From: Blasia pusilla
Lineage: Eukaryota; Marchantiophyta; Marchantiopsida; Blasiales
Assembly: GCA_050084515.1 (NCBI GenBank)
Contig: CM114273.1
Coordinates: 37,324,001-37,388,000, forward strand
Direction of reading: 5' to 3'
DNA: 64,000 bases
The notes beneath the pieces are model-generated. The model searched no databases. It worked only from the letters and a program-made list of their open reading frames with translations, and had not been told where the DNA came from. Position numbers and translations under genes: made by a program. Shown here piece after piece: positions 53,125 through 64,000 of this stretch. Numbering within the stretch: the stretch's first letter is position 1; each line of letters starts with the position of its first letter.

Positions 53125-56124
53125 CACTCATCTTTTGGTCGATGTTTATCATCTTCCATAGCCACCACTCAAGCTGGGACAGCTACTTCAGGGACATCGG
53201 TCACAAAAGGCCTGAATACGTATAGCTCTCCTACCCTCCCTCTTGTTTTGCTATCTCTTGCCTTGCCCTGCCATGTTATGGTTTTTCAAATACCGTCTAG
53301 GTTTCCGGTGGGAATTAAATCACGTGGTTGATTTTTTCTTTCTCAATTCTCTTCAATTTCTTTTCTGTATTGCGTGCCAACCAGCCTTGCCGACAATCTT
53401 TTGGTTGAAAACTGAAGCAGGATGATTTCAGAGTCTACACGTACGAAGACTCAAGCCGTAGGTCAACTGATTGGCTAGATGATACTTCAGAGATATAGGT
53501 CCGCTTAGCTCTGTGGTGCTTTGTGGTTTAAATACTTCTATGCGAGCCCTACTAGACGCAGAGAACTAAAACTATTTCAATCTGTAAGTGCCCACGATAC
53601 CACTCAATCTCTGACGGTCCGAACAGCTGGAACTTCATCTTGAGAGTCAAAGAATCGAGCTGCAGTCATGAAATTTGTTACAGCTCTTAGAATCAAAAAG
53701 ATGTCGATTCTATTTGCGCTCTTACTCGATACTAGATTCTAGGCCACCTTCTAGCATATCTCCTTACTATATAGCCTTGCTCCGTCCTCTTGTCTCCTGA
53801 AAACCCGTGGACTAGGGCAGGCTCCTCCTAATGTATGAATCTCTCTCAAGGAAACACGGATTGAGGTTGTCGTTCCTGCATCTCGGTCATGGATATCAAC
53901 GATGATAGCTGCTACCTGTATAGATCGAAGGCATGGATAACTATGGACGGAGGACGAAGATGCCTGCAAGTTAGGGGTTGAGAGAGAAATTCCATTCATT
54001 GGTAAGAGCCTGCCATAGCCTCGCGGGTCCCTGTGTAGGGCCGGAGGACGGAGCAAGAAAAGGAAGACACCGACCGATTCACGCGAACATGGACGCCTTC
54101 AGCCGTAGACGTGAAAGAGAGCGCAAACTGGGATGATGCACTGCACAGAACCTTTGTTAGTAGTAGTCTAGTAAGGAAATAAACTAATTATTGCGGGTAG
54201 GGATGGGAGGGAAGGTAAGATCACCAGACGAATGCTTTTAAACTGCGCGCGTGCGCAGGTCCATCCGCTGGAGTATTTTTGGGAGACGACGCAGAAAGTG
54301 AAGTTCTCCTCGGCAAGTGAGCAACAAGTAATCCAGCTCAAGGTGAATTTTCCACTCCGAACTTATCCTCCGACTTTTAATAATATAGAATCGCTCTCCA
54401 ACTAGCGATGAGAACAACAACACATTATCAATTTCTCAATCGAAGACGTAAGTAGTCGGTCAAACCATGCAAATGCGGAGTCACTCGATTTGCTACTGTA
54501 CCTTTGCTTTTCTACTCTTTAGCATTTTATAGAATCAATGTTTTCCGGTTTGAGAATTCTTCCCTAATTTAGCTGCACATTCCGCACAATTTCATCTTCA
54601 AATGTTCCGTGGAAGTCCCATGGAATTTGGACTACGGATCCGACGATTTTTTTTACTACAAGTCTGGAATTCTTTTAGCTTCGTCATTCTTCCACTGCCA
54701 ATATCTCATTACCGATGCAGAGAACAGAATCTAATCGCCACGCATCTATGTGATATTGAGCCTGGAACTTCAGCTGTCGTGGAGAAGAACCTTCTACAGC
54801 ACAATGAGTTGAGTCTTTGTTGAAGACGGAAGTATTGGATTTATACGTATCTGTACTCGATCAGAATTTCTGGTAGTCTCTCTCTATTCACCCCTATACT
54901 TCTTGAGCACGGAAACCTACTCGGAGACTGGATTGTCGATCTCTTAGAAGTTTCATCCACTTCCAATGACCCTTGCCATCTTGCACATATTATACACGCA
55001 GATCTGTTTACAAACTGACTTTATATATATATAAAACTAGGGGGGGTGAGGAAGAATGGCAATTAGTATGTACGTGTGGATAGTCTAAATGTAAAAAAAA
55101 CCAATATCTATAAGGGCCCTAATTAAAAGAGGGCGGGGTTAGAGTAAACACTAACTCCGACCACGGGGTTAGAGTTTTTTTTCTCCTTAATGGCCTTTAT
55201 TGTTATCAGGATGTTTTTGAAGGGAAACTTGCGAATCGTCTATTGCGCGGGCAAGGCACTAGTAATTTTAATAGCCGTCTATGCTCGTAGATCCCTTCAT
55301 CCGGTGGGCATTCTCCCTTCCACAATTTTTTTCTGAGAGTCTACCTCCTATGTTTCAAAAATCGCACTTTAAGAGAATAATATACAAACTTGAGTTTATA
55401 AAGAAATATAGAATGTTTTATTTGAGTTAAATTTTTTACATATTATGTTTAGTATGGAATTATATTTTACTTGAATGTTTCTTACTTTTAGTCGTAAAGT
55501 GGATGGAGTTCTTTTTTTTCTATTCTAGATAATAACAACGGGTATAATTGATCATGAGAGAAAATGGAAGTAGGCAAATAAATTTAGACAGTTTGTAGAA
55601 TTTGATCTTGAGATTTATTATTAGTTGCAGCAAAAGTTGGACGATTAGGAAATTGAAATCTGTGTACGTCAAATGACAAATCAAAGCTAGATGAAATTAG
55701 TGAGTTTTGATAGGTAGTTGATTTTTTTATTAGTTGGATTTATATTGTTATTGGAGAGTTTCAAAGCGACACTTCATGTTCATATATGGTAGTTTGTAGT
55801 CAATCAAGTCTTCCTATGTGTTTGAGGATATTTTGGGGTGAGTCCAATATGATAATTTTCCACCAATCTTGGTATGTGCCTTTGGATCTTAAGTGATTTT
55901 TAATTTGGATCCATCAAATTAGAAATCACTTAAGATTCTATCTATTATTAGCCCTATTATTACCTATTAGTTGAAATGATTATGATTTTGGCATGGATAT
56001 ATAGTCACACAAGAAGTTTGATGATCTTAACTCTAATACAAGGAGAGGGAGGTTATTTTTTGTACTCCTACTGCCAAAAAGGTGAAGTCCTTTTTAATTG
56101 TGGATTTGTTATTATAATAAAACT
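53125..56124. other. Intergenic, increasingly AT-rich
   Basis: A minus-strand frame at 53,751-54,056 (101 codons, NGISLSTPNLQASSSSVHS) looks mildly protein-like but has no recognised relative. From about 55,000 the sequence becomes AT-rich. 55,342-55,510 has a loosely inverted structure (CTACCTCCTATGTTTC ... GTGGATGGAG) that recalls a decayed Stowaway-type MITE; the pairing is too weak to call. Confidence 0.35.
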
Positions 56125-56556
56125 AGTAAGGTGTCCCTGCGATGCACGGGAAATTAAAAAGTGTTTGAAGAGCTAGTCCATAACCCGTGAAGGGAAGAGA
56201 TTAATGAAACTGCACATACATTCAAAATTTTTTTCTTGTTGCCCGTACCATGTGAAAAATTTTCTTACTGCCTAGTTGCCACGTGTCAAACAAAGAGGTG
56301 TTTGCAAATCAAGTAGGTACTCTTCCATAATAATATAGATAAAGTGCTCGTGCAATTCACGGAAAATAAAATCGTGTTTGAAGAGCTAGTGTAGAGCCCG
56401 TGAAGGGAAGAGATTAATGATGGTGCGCATAGATTCAAATTTTTTTTCTTATTGTCCGTAGCATGTGAAACATTTTCTTGCTATCCAGTAGCCACGTGTC
56501 AAGCAGAGAGGTGTTTGTAAATTACGAAGACACTCTCCCATAGTAATATAGACGAG
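56125..56556. repeat. Two-copy tandem duplication, period about 215 bp
   Basis: Copy 1 (56,125-56,338) and copy 2 (56,339-56,556) share TGTTTGAAGAGCTAGT, CCCGTGAAGGGAAGAGATTAATGA, TTTTTTTCTT.TTG.CCGTA, CATGTGAAA.ATTTTCTT and GCCACGTGTCAA. Each begins near a (C)GTGC(A/G)ATGCACGGGA-like hairpin and ends in ATAATATAGA. The leading motif TAAGGTGTCCCTGCGATGCACGGGA resembles a dispersed plant repeat end that I have seen in other genomes; its class is uncertain. Confidence 0.8.
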
Positions 56557-57630
56557 TTTTTATTTGAAAAGGAAAGTCCCTTTTGAATATAGTGGGTTCA
56601 CATTTGTTACGATTGAACTGGGGTCTAAGAGTGCAAGGACAATTTTTCTTTAAGGATTGGACCTTTGACATTTGAGCTTCAACACCATGCAATTCTCTTG
56701 TAAAATTAAAGATTTCATTTAAGGGTCTGAGGAGATATAGAGTAGAGTTTAGAGACATAGGGCCTCTAGGATATGTGGCAAAGCTCCTCTAAAAATATTT
56801 GCATGATATGGAGTCTAATTTAATTGTGATGTAGATTGGAAAAATATAGAAGGCACCTACTTATGTACCTTCCTTTGCATGGGCGCTCTTACTAGTAATG
56901 ATAATCCACAAAAACTTGAAACCCCACAAGAGCATAGAGTTCCTTACAATATTATCTTAGAATCCTCTTTTATTGATGGTTTGTATTTTTGCCACATTAT
57001 GACTCTATGGCTCGGATGTTCGATTTAGTTAGTAAGTGCTTTAGTGATATTGTTGATTTGGCTTCATCGGACAAGTCCAAGTTGCTAATTTTGGATGTGT
57101 GTTGAAAGGACAAACAAAAGACTAATTAATATTATATGTCAAATTTTTAATCTCTTGATGTTATCTTATTTCTCCACATCTTAACTTAAATTTTAGGTTA
57201 ATAGAATTAGATGATATTAATTCATGGAACATAAAATAAATATGAACTATTTGGATGATGGTAAAATTAAGAATTTTTTTTGGTGATCAAGAAGATATGG
57301 AAGTTTATGGAGGTTTGGACTGTTGCCAAGTTTTGTCTATCAATCTCTATAGGTAAAATTCCTATTCCATAGCCATTACTCTACAATAAAGTTAGTGTCG
57401 ATAGAAAAATTTGTTCAAGGATTGTTTTAAATCAACGGATAAAAGTAAAAGTGAAAAATTGAAGATATTTTTTTATATGTCATTTTAACCCTAATGAGTG
57501 TCTTCTAATTATAGTCATCCAGTTTTATCATGGTTGGAAGTGTATTACACTTTCATCACAATTTTTGATAACATTGTGGTAAGTGAAGTGATTGAGAGAG
57601 ATATAATTCCATATTGGGTTTTGTATACTT

Positions 57631-57690
<60 letters not shown>

Positions 57691-58511
57691 TAAACATATA
57701 AATGGGCGGAGTCGGATTGGAGCATGGACACCGGTAAGCATATAGTTCAGATCAATTTCAAAATCTTTGTGGATGCATGGGTATGGATATTGGTTTTTGT
57801 ATCCAAGTGTGGGCGGGTGAAAGTTATGCGGGTGTGAATAGATACATTCCTGTCAATACTCGAAATAAGTAAAACTGTTACTGAAAATTGATGTTCTACA
57901 ACATCAATGTTTCTTGGTTGATCAATTGAAATTTCCTGAACTTTTTTTTTTTTTATAATCAGGATCAACGTATTAGTAAGCTTTGATACCAAACACGGCT
58001 AGGTATGGATGCCCTTAGGTTTGGCAATTCCTAATGACTCGTCTCTAGGCGAGTCCTTGTTGTCCACTAGAAGAGAGTGGAATGGCAGAATTGAAAGGAA
58101 GGATTGAGGGCTTGTCTACAACGACAATCTGAGATGAATAGGTGCAACGTAAGAGGATGAGGCAACCAAAGGTCCTAGATTGAAATGAAATCAACAAGAA
58201 ATATGAAAAAATACATATGGCAAGTGTAGGGGATGGGAGAAATTTCAAATCTCTGATCTTCTTGAATATATCGCAATGAAATGAGCGGTCGCTAGAACAT
58301 TGTAAAAATCAAACACTAGAAGATGTAAGCACGTAAAACTAAACCGATTGAGAGACAGAGTAGAGGACAAAAGTTTCAAATCTACATATAGCGGTTGAAA
58401 AAGTAGGACGTTGAAGTGTGAGCAGACCTCACAAACCTAAATGAAATGAAAGAACCTAGAGTTGGAGGAGTAGAGGAAAAAAATAGGCGACGAGGAGGAA
58501 AGCTTTGTATT
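56557..58511. other. AT-rich sequence with a GA microsatellite
   Basis: No gene recognised. Contains (GA)27 at 57,633-57,686. On the minus strand TGGTATCAAAGC occurs at 57,981-57,992, identical to the PBS at 23,662, so a decayed LTR element in reverse orientation may be present, but no coding blocks support it. Confidence 0.4.
57633..57686. repeat. (GA)27 microsatellite
   Basis: Twenty-seven uninterrupted GA units, likely polymorphic in length. Confidence 0.97.
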
Positions 58512-58780
58512 ACTGAGTGTTGGGCCCCAGTGCCCTAAATGGTAGGTGTTATGAATCATCTACAAAATGTCGATTCTTGAAGTGAAATACATACAAGCCG
58601 TCTAAAATGAGCGGCAAAGTATCAAAGTTGAAACGAATAGATTGACTGAGTATAGGTCCCCAGTACTCTAAATGGTAGGCATTGTGAATAAATTGGAAAA
58701 TGTCGAGCCTCGTAGTGAAACATGTTACACACATACAACTGGTAAACGCGACCGGCGGCAAAGCTTTAACGAATAGAACC
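58512..58780. repeat. Two-copy tandem duplication, period 133 bp
   Basis: ACTGAGT.T.GG.CCCCAGT.C.CTAAATGGTAGG.. starts at 58,512 and 58,645. Both copies share AAAATGTCGA, GTAGTGAAA/GAAGTGAAA, GCGGCAAAG and end AACGAATAG. Moderately diverged. No coding potential. Confidence 0.8.
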
Positions 58781-61361
58781 AGAGGAGTACTCACAAGAAT
58801 TAGACCTTGGTAAATAAATTGGAGATGGAAAAAGAAATTTGATACAAACTCAACACGAATCAGAATGAATGGGTCCACCATGTGTGTGTGTAACCAATTA
58901 TCGCCAATCTACACATACGCCAAATTTACACGCCGTCACATGTTTGATACGAGAGAAGTGTTAAGTCTCTCACAAGGTGAGAACCATAATTTTGACATAG
59001 AGGGACTTCGGATCCTCATCGAATGGTGTTGCCTTATACTAGTCACATATTTTGACACTTGGAGACTTGTAGTGAGCTGCAGGGAAAAACGATGTGGAGC
59101 CACAACAAAGAGGGACCTAAAACAAACCCTGTAGGTAGTGTCTGTAATTACTTTCCACATACCAAAATTGTATCTTGTATATCTTTCCCTTACATGGTCA
59201 TTTTTAAGGTTCTTAAAAGATTTCAAGACTTCTCTTTCAATTGCATGTTTTAAAACTCCCTTCAAACAACCAAGTTTTCACTCCAACAACAATTTTCACC
59301 CTTTGTGCCAAAGTTATAATATGATTGGAGTAGATATTATGTTCCATTCTTTGAAGCAAATTCCACTTGAGGAACAAGTTCTTGGAGAGAGTTATAAAGC
59401 TAGATTGGATACATGAATGTGGTAGAGGAAAACATGGAGAATAATCCCCGCAAAATAGGTTAGCTTTCATGGAATTTCTTCAAATGTAACAATTCAAGCC
59501 CCTTATCTTTTTGGGGCTCATAGGAGAGATGGTAGCAAATCCATCTTTTAAAGAAAATTTTATTTCAAAGTTGGCTTGATTAAAATAAATAAATCACTAA
59601 AATCCAAAGAAAGTTCTTCCCAGAGATTGATCTTTTTGCTCAAAAAGTAGGGAGAAAGTAAAGTAGTAAGATAAAATGAAATAAAATTAATATAATATTA
59701 TTCCTTACACTATATATAATACCAAGAAATAGAAAAAAAGGAGAAAATTATTTTGATGAAGAGTGTTTATCAATAATAGTGTATAACTAAGTGTTGCTCC
59801 TCAATTATTGTTTGAGTGCTACAAGCTTCTTTTTTTTCGCCAACATTAATTTTCAATCGTAAATTCTATCACATTACATCAACATCAAATGTCTTCTTTT
59901 TTTCGTTACCAATTATTTGAAATTTTTTCCACAAATTCTCCTTATGTGTTTAAATAGTTTCTTTAGTAATATATCACACATAGATCAAAAGGGAATGTAC
60001 GTATTATGTCCTTTTAAAAAAATAAATGAAAGAGAACATCAATTTTCCTATTCCAAAAATAAGCTCTCTTCCTTTGTAGGTTGAAGGGTTTCACAATAGA
60101 ATGAAATTTATGAAAAAACTAATTCTTTAAAATTCTGGTTTATGAACTAACTATGATTCTACCTGAAAAATTAGTGTCTAACATCTCTACTATTTAGAAA
60201 TAATGGTTTCTAATATCTCTATTATTAAGCAACACGAAGCTTCCTAAGAGAATAAAATTGCAGCACGTTGAAATTTCTTATAATCGAATAAGATCTACTA
60301 GTTGAATGGAAAATTATTACAATATTTTAAAAAAGATCTTAAGAATAAAAAAGAAACTAAAAATGTATGATCAAATCATTTAAAAACTAATAAAAAACAC
60401 TGAATTAACTTTTACATTTGAAAAGAATGCATGCATGCAAAACAACTACGTATTTATGGACATCGACAAGTTTGCAAACATATGTCCGTGATGTAGATAT
60501 ACTTGTCTATGTGGGAAATTTCATGTAGTAAAGACGGAATCATGAATATATAACACTCATATATTTAGAGTTTTACATCCTCTAAACCTAAATGGATGAT
60601 AATAATTAAAAATATTCTTCCTTTTTTCAATAGATTGGAATTTCCTTATAATTTTTAACTAGTACATCCATTGCCATATACATGATGTATTGTTTGTATA
60701 TATGAAACTGATGCAAAGATGGCATGACAATCAACCTCTTCCCTTTTCTCTTCCTCAAATGAAAATTTATTATTCCAACAACAAATGAGACCTATCCAAG
60801 TTCTTCTTAGAGTTGCTACACTAGCATTTCTAACCCCTTTAGATCAATTGATTATATAAGGGAATTCTCCACTTTATATAAGAGGTACGTGGTTGTAGGA
60901 ACCTGGTCTCTGTGATTCACCCTAAGGGGATGAATGGTCCCACATAAATCTATCTCTTGACATGCCCCAATGTACCTCTCTGCATCTCTTGCATGGAGAC
61001 CTCTCTCATCCATGGGTTGAGAGTCATGCTCCCAAGATCTCCCATACACATTGGGAGGGGTTGGTTGTACCATCCACCCCGAGGAGGACCACCCCACAAG
61101 TGGCCTCCTCTCCAACTCCGAGTCTCCCATGGAGGTTCATGGGACATATTGTCCCTGTCTAAGCGTGGAGGGGGTGTACATGCATCCCATCTTTAACAAT
61201 ATTTTTTTGCCCTTGGGATCTTTGTCTCTCTACACTATCACTATGGACTCCTTTCATATATTCTGATCCCTATACACAGTAAAGAGCTCAATTTAATCAG
61301 CAAACACGATAGGATCATAGAAATAATACTCATATCAAGTATCTCCTACTTCAAATCAATG
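58781..61361. other. AT-rich intergenic sequence
   Basis: No gene recognised. 59,500-60,800 is especially AT-rich with poly-A/T runs. A GC-richer stretch at 60,890-61,190 (minus-strand frames such as 60,852-61,130) may be part of the CACTA element's 3' region, since it adjoins it, but no CACTA terminus could be located. Confidence 0.4.
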
Positions 61362-62058
61362 TCAATCGATTGAATAATATGGATAATCCCATAATCCAGT
61401 ACTTACAGGATCGGGTGAATGTGAATGGGCCACATTGTCTTCATCTGATGTATATCCCATTGGTTCCTTCTCATATTTCCTATGTGAGAAATCTGGAATA
61501 TTTAGGGTCTTCTTGAGGCGTGCACTTTGTTGGCGAAGGCTTACCACATTTGGAGCAACATGAATCTTTGTTGCTAGTTGCCTCTTTTTTTGAATTGCTC
61601 CATTACTATCCATGTTTCACAATTAGTTCAATAAACATGAAATGATTCATTCCACGTCATGAGTAATCATGTGTACTCCTCATTTCACCAGCAATCACTA
61701 TGAAATTTACTTGCACTAACTTAAAGCCACTCAAAGGATCCCCCAACAATATACACTAGGCCAAGAAAACATACGTCAATTGGCAGTTCTGAAAAAGAAC
61801 TCTATCCATCTCTTTCCTTCTCTGAATGTTACGTTCATGATTCTTCTCGTAGGCTGTGCTAGTATCCTCCACCTCATTAGCAATGGGAGCATCTACATCA
61901 TGGACCTCATGGTTGGAGTCTCTTGAGGCCTCAACTCCCTTTGTCTTCTCATGACTATGCACGCTAGATTTCTGGTTCTTCTCACATTGGACTCCTACTT
62001 CACCTTGTCTATTGGAATAATCACTCTCTGCAACAGCTGGCTCCATATCCCTACACAA
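61362..62058 (-). pseudogene. Accessory ORFs at the 3' side of the CACTA element
   Basis: Minus-strand frames 62,058-61,756 (charged, Asn/Glu/His-rich, NIQRRKEMDRVLFQNCQL) and 61,613-61,362 (AIQKKRQLATKIHVAPNVVS, LRQQSARLKKTLNIPDF). They lie downstream of the DUF4216 block on the same strand, where CACTA elements often carry a second product (TNPA-like). No conserved domain is recognised, so the assignment is positional. Confidence 0.35.
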
Positions 62059-62273
62059 ATATAGCTCTCAAGTAGTGTGAAGGAAAAACATGTTTATCAA
62101 ATGCTTCAACCCCACAAGAACTAAAAAACACATACACATAACAGGCACAACTATGGACTTCTAGTTTATCTAATTGATGAGATCCTGATCTAATCGCTAA
62201 GATCCTGATCTGATTCATCCCCATCGTTGTCCATGCTCTGCAAAACTTCCACTACATGTACTTGGCTAAAATT

Positions 62274-63040
62274 TTATTGAGCTATGGCAACTTCAACGTC
62301 ATTTAGTTCAATGGCACCGAGAGTATTGATATGGGGCAAATGTCTTTCCAAAAAAGGAGTCACCTCCAGGCCATGGTATTCACCACTCTCCTCCTTATCC
62401 CAATTCACATCTTTCGAATGTGCAAAGCTACGGCGAGACCTTGCTTCTTTCCTAATTACTACTCTCCATGCACCTCTGTCACCCGGATCTCTATAGAAAA
62501 CCTGTTCTACTTGTGAAGGAAACACAAAAGGCTGGTGGTGAAGTGGCTCATTATCATTTAGGTTAGCAAGAAGAAAACCCTCCCCGTCTCATTTCATGGA
62601 TGGGCGCCTAGAGTCCCAGTCTGCTCTAACCCATCTACCTCTCATTAGAATGAGAAGGTGCCCTATAATCTGGTAGTCAAAGGCTAAGATATCAACTAAA
62701 ACACCCACATATGAATAAGCACTATGTGAGTTGGATCTCCCCCCCCCCCCCTCCCCCCCTCGTCATCCAAAAATACGGCTCCTATACCACAATCATAACT
62801 TGAGAACTTAACCATCCACTCCCTTCCACCCTATAATGATTTCCCTAAGCTTTCATACTCTTGTAGGAGAGCACTTTAGAAGTAGGAGGTATGGAGAGAG
62901 AAAATGCCTCTTCATCAAGCTTCTCAAGGTTCTCTTCTGCGGCTTCCAAAATGGCTCGACGAACCCAATCTTGGAAGGACATATTTTTAATTTCACTCTC
63001 TTCATAAATCGTGTAAAATTCAATGGACAATTAATATTAG
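62274..63040 (-). pseudogene. CACTA transposase C-terminal region (DUF4216-like)
   Basis: The minus strand reads EIKNMSFQDWVRRAILEAAE (63,030-62,845), then after a gap ILAFDYQIIGHLL, WVRADWDSRRPSMK-stop-DGEGFLLANLNDN, then PFVFPSQVEQVFYRDPGDR and AWRVVIRKEAR (62,525-62,274). The last part matches the DUF4216 block found downstream of DUF4218 in plant En/Spm transposases, where the family reads LVNFN...PFVLASQ..QVFYV.DP....W.VV. A single TGA separates the two halves; a poly-C run at 62,741-62,758 lies in the gap. Confidence 0.7.
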
Positions 63041-63206
63041 TTTAGAGTAAGAAACTACCAACATCAACAATTGAACCTTCTAGATATGCCATATCTCATA
63101 CTCCAATCAGCAAACAAACACAAGGATAGAGATAAGATACATATACCCTACCTATACCACTTCTCCATGCATTGAGTGTTGCGTAGTATATAGTTGTCCG
63201 CCAAGA

Positions 63207-63740
63207 CTAAAAGGTCTTGCGAAAGTGTGATGGTTGTTGCTCTCCAACCACCCTTGCTTCCTCTCCATCGTCCCATATTCGAGTTTGGACATGTTCAAAC
63301 CTCCTCATATATTCCGTGACAAAACCCAATGCTTCGTCGAGGACATATCCCTCGGCCATACATCCTTCAGAGCGTGCCTTTGACCTCACATACTTTTTCA
63401 TCACTCCCATGTACCTCTCAAAAGGATACATCCATCATATTGGGCCACAAATATCTAACTCCTCTACAACATGTAGGAGAAGATGAGTCATTACATCAAA
63501 GAATGCAGGTGGGAAGTGCATTTCCAACAAGCATAGAGGGACCAAAATATCTTCCTGCAGCTTCTCATAGTGAGAAGGATCCCACATCTTCATTGAAATG
63601 TTCCTAAGGACCCTGCTTAGTCTTATGATGGTGACCCTCACCTCTTCACTCATGAGCCCTCGTAGGCAGTATGGCAAGATCTAATGAATGAAGATATGGT
63701 AATCATGAGACTTCATGTTGCCCAACTTTTTTCTTTACAA
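63207..63740 (-). pseudogene. CACTA (En/Spm) transposase, DUF4218 region
   Basis: One minus-strand frame interrupted by two stops: NMKSHDYHIFIH-stop-ILPYCLRGLMSEEVR, then KMWDPSHYEKLQEDILVPLC, MHFPPAFFDVMTHLLLHVVE, LDICGPI-stop-W, MYPFERYMGVMKKYVRSKAR and GCMAEGYVLDEALGFVTEYM. This is the standard TNP2/DUF4218 order (GMKSHD, PPxFFDxMxHL, YPFERYMxxLKxYV). Each stop is a single codon in an otherwise continuous alignment, so decay is recent. Confidence 0.85.
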
Positions 63741-64000
63741 CATGTTTCTTCAACTCACCACAGTAGCTAGAAGGCACTTTCAATGCCTCAACCCTTCCAA
63801 GAAATGTTGTGAACTCCAAGGGAGATAGGACATACTTAGCCATAGGTTTAACAAGATCCTTGCTCTTTGTAGGGTGGGGTGGGTAGCCATAAGTGAGGTT
63901 TGGTTCCGCATTTTTCCAAGTCTCGTCTAACTTTCATTGTATCCTTCATCCCCATAATTTTTTTCATAATGTTTTCAGCTATATTCTTCTCCACATGCAT
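63741..64000 (-). pseudogene. CACTA transposase (TNP2-like), partial at right edge
   Basis: The minus strand opens MHVEKNIAENIMKKIMGMKD then RRDLEKCGTKPHLW, matching the MHIEKNVxDN...KARxDL block of plant En/Spm transposases. A stop follows after about 50 codons and the frame shifts before GNMKSHD. The transposase core lies to the right of the window. Confidence 0.75.

Noticed and set aside
53243-53425. Hydrophobic 60-codon frame as a small membrane protein
   Set aside because: Pyrimidine-rich DNA gives hydrophobic translations by composition, and nothing else supports coding.
55342-55510. Stowaway MITE
   Set aside because: The two ends share only a few bases of inverted complementarity and no TA duplication could be shown.
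57498-57741. Ser/Leu or Arg/Glu repeat proteins around 57.6 kb
   Set aside because: Pure translation of the (GA)27 microsatellite.
57981-57992. Primer binding site of a second LTR retrotransposon on the minus strand
   Set aside because: The 12-bp match is exact to the site at 23,662, but no LTR boundaries or gag/pol sequence lie around it; it could be chance or a deep relic.

Overview
The window is plant nuclear DNA. The evidence is CCCTAAA (Arabidopsis-type) telomere-like repeats, split genes with GT-AG introns, Ty3/gypsy chromovirus sequence, a CACTA (En/Spm) element and a Mutator-like element (MULE). I cannot name the species. The very high repeat load and the gene sequences would fit a large-genome land plant such as a fern, lycophyte or conifer, but that is inference. 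There is no sign of prokaryotic or organellar organisation.

Layout. 1-8.76 kb: broken pieces of one MULE family. Two right-terminal fragments end inside Ty3/gypsy gag and reverse-transcriptase remnants, and one internal fragment abuts an interstitial telomere-like tract (8.76-9.23 kb). 9.2-11.8 kb: AT-rich DNA without recognisable genes. 13.0-16.5 kb (minus strand): a well-preserved seven-exon gene for a spermidine-synthase-fold, SAM-dependent methyltransferase-like protein; all inferred splice phases agree. 17-22.7 kb: diverged tandem duplications and an unrecognised ORF. 22.7-27.6 kb: a chromovirus with leader, primer binding site, gag-protease, RT, RNase H and integrase. It is split at 27,600 by a 12.5-kb MULE (27,601-40,119) and resumes at 40,129 through the integrase C-terminus and a chromodomain. 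The MULE is flanked by a 9-bp target-site duplication, CCAAGTGGC, and the integrase coding frame reads straight across the deduced empty site. 40.9-43.6 kb: a second, heavily mutated gypsy element with a C-terminal PHD finger. 45.2-49.4 kb (plus strand): a ten-exon conserved plant gene, probably plastid-targeted, of unknown function. 51.8-52.1 kb: an ABCG-transporter pseudogene fragment. 53-61 kb: AT-rich, repeat-rich DNA. 61.4-64 kb (minus strand): a decayed CACTA transposase region that runs off the right edge.

The most unusual content is the MULE family. The complete copy appears to carry two divergent genes. The plus-strand gene is a decayed transposase with a WRKY/GCM1-like zinc cluster, MULE DDE-type motifs and a SWIM finger. 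The minus-strand gene is a long multi-part protein with an N-terminal coiled coil, conserved central blocks and a basic/acidic linker. It ends in a region resembling a beta-class DNA N6-adenine/N4-cytosine methyltransferase, with the motif-IV-like block before the motif-I-like block and a degenerate catalytic motif. The element is also studded with roughly 40 copies of a short palindrome around CAACCCGTCGGA-N-TCCGACGGGTTG. These include two regularly spaced arrays, one of them between the two divergent genes. All MULE and gypsy genes here carry frameshifts or stops, so the copies look dead, but the shared architecture is visible.
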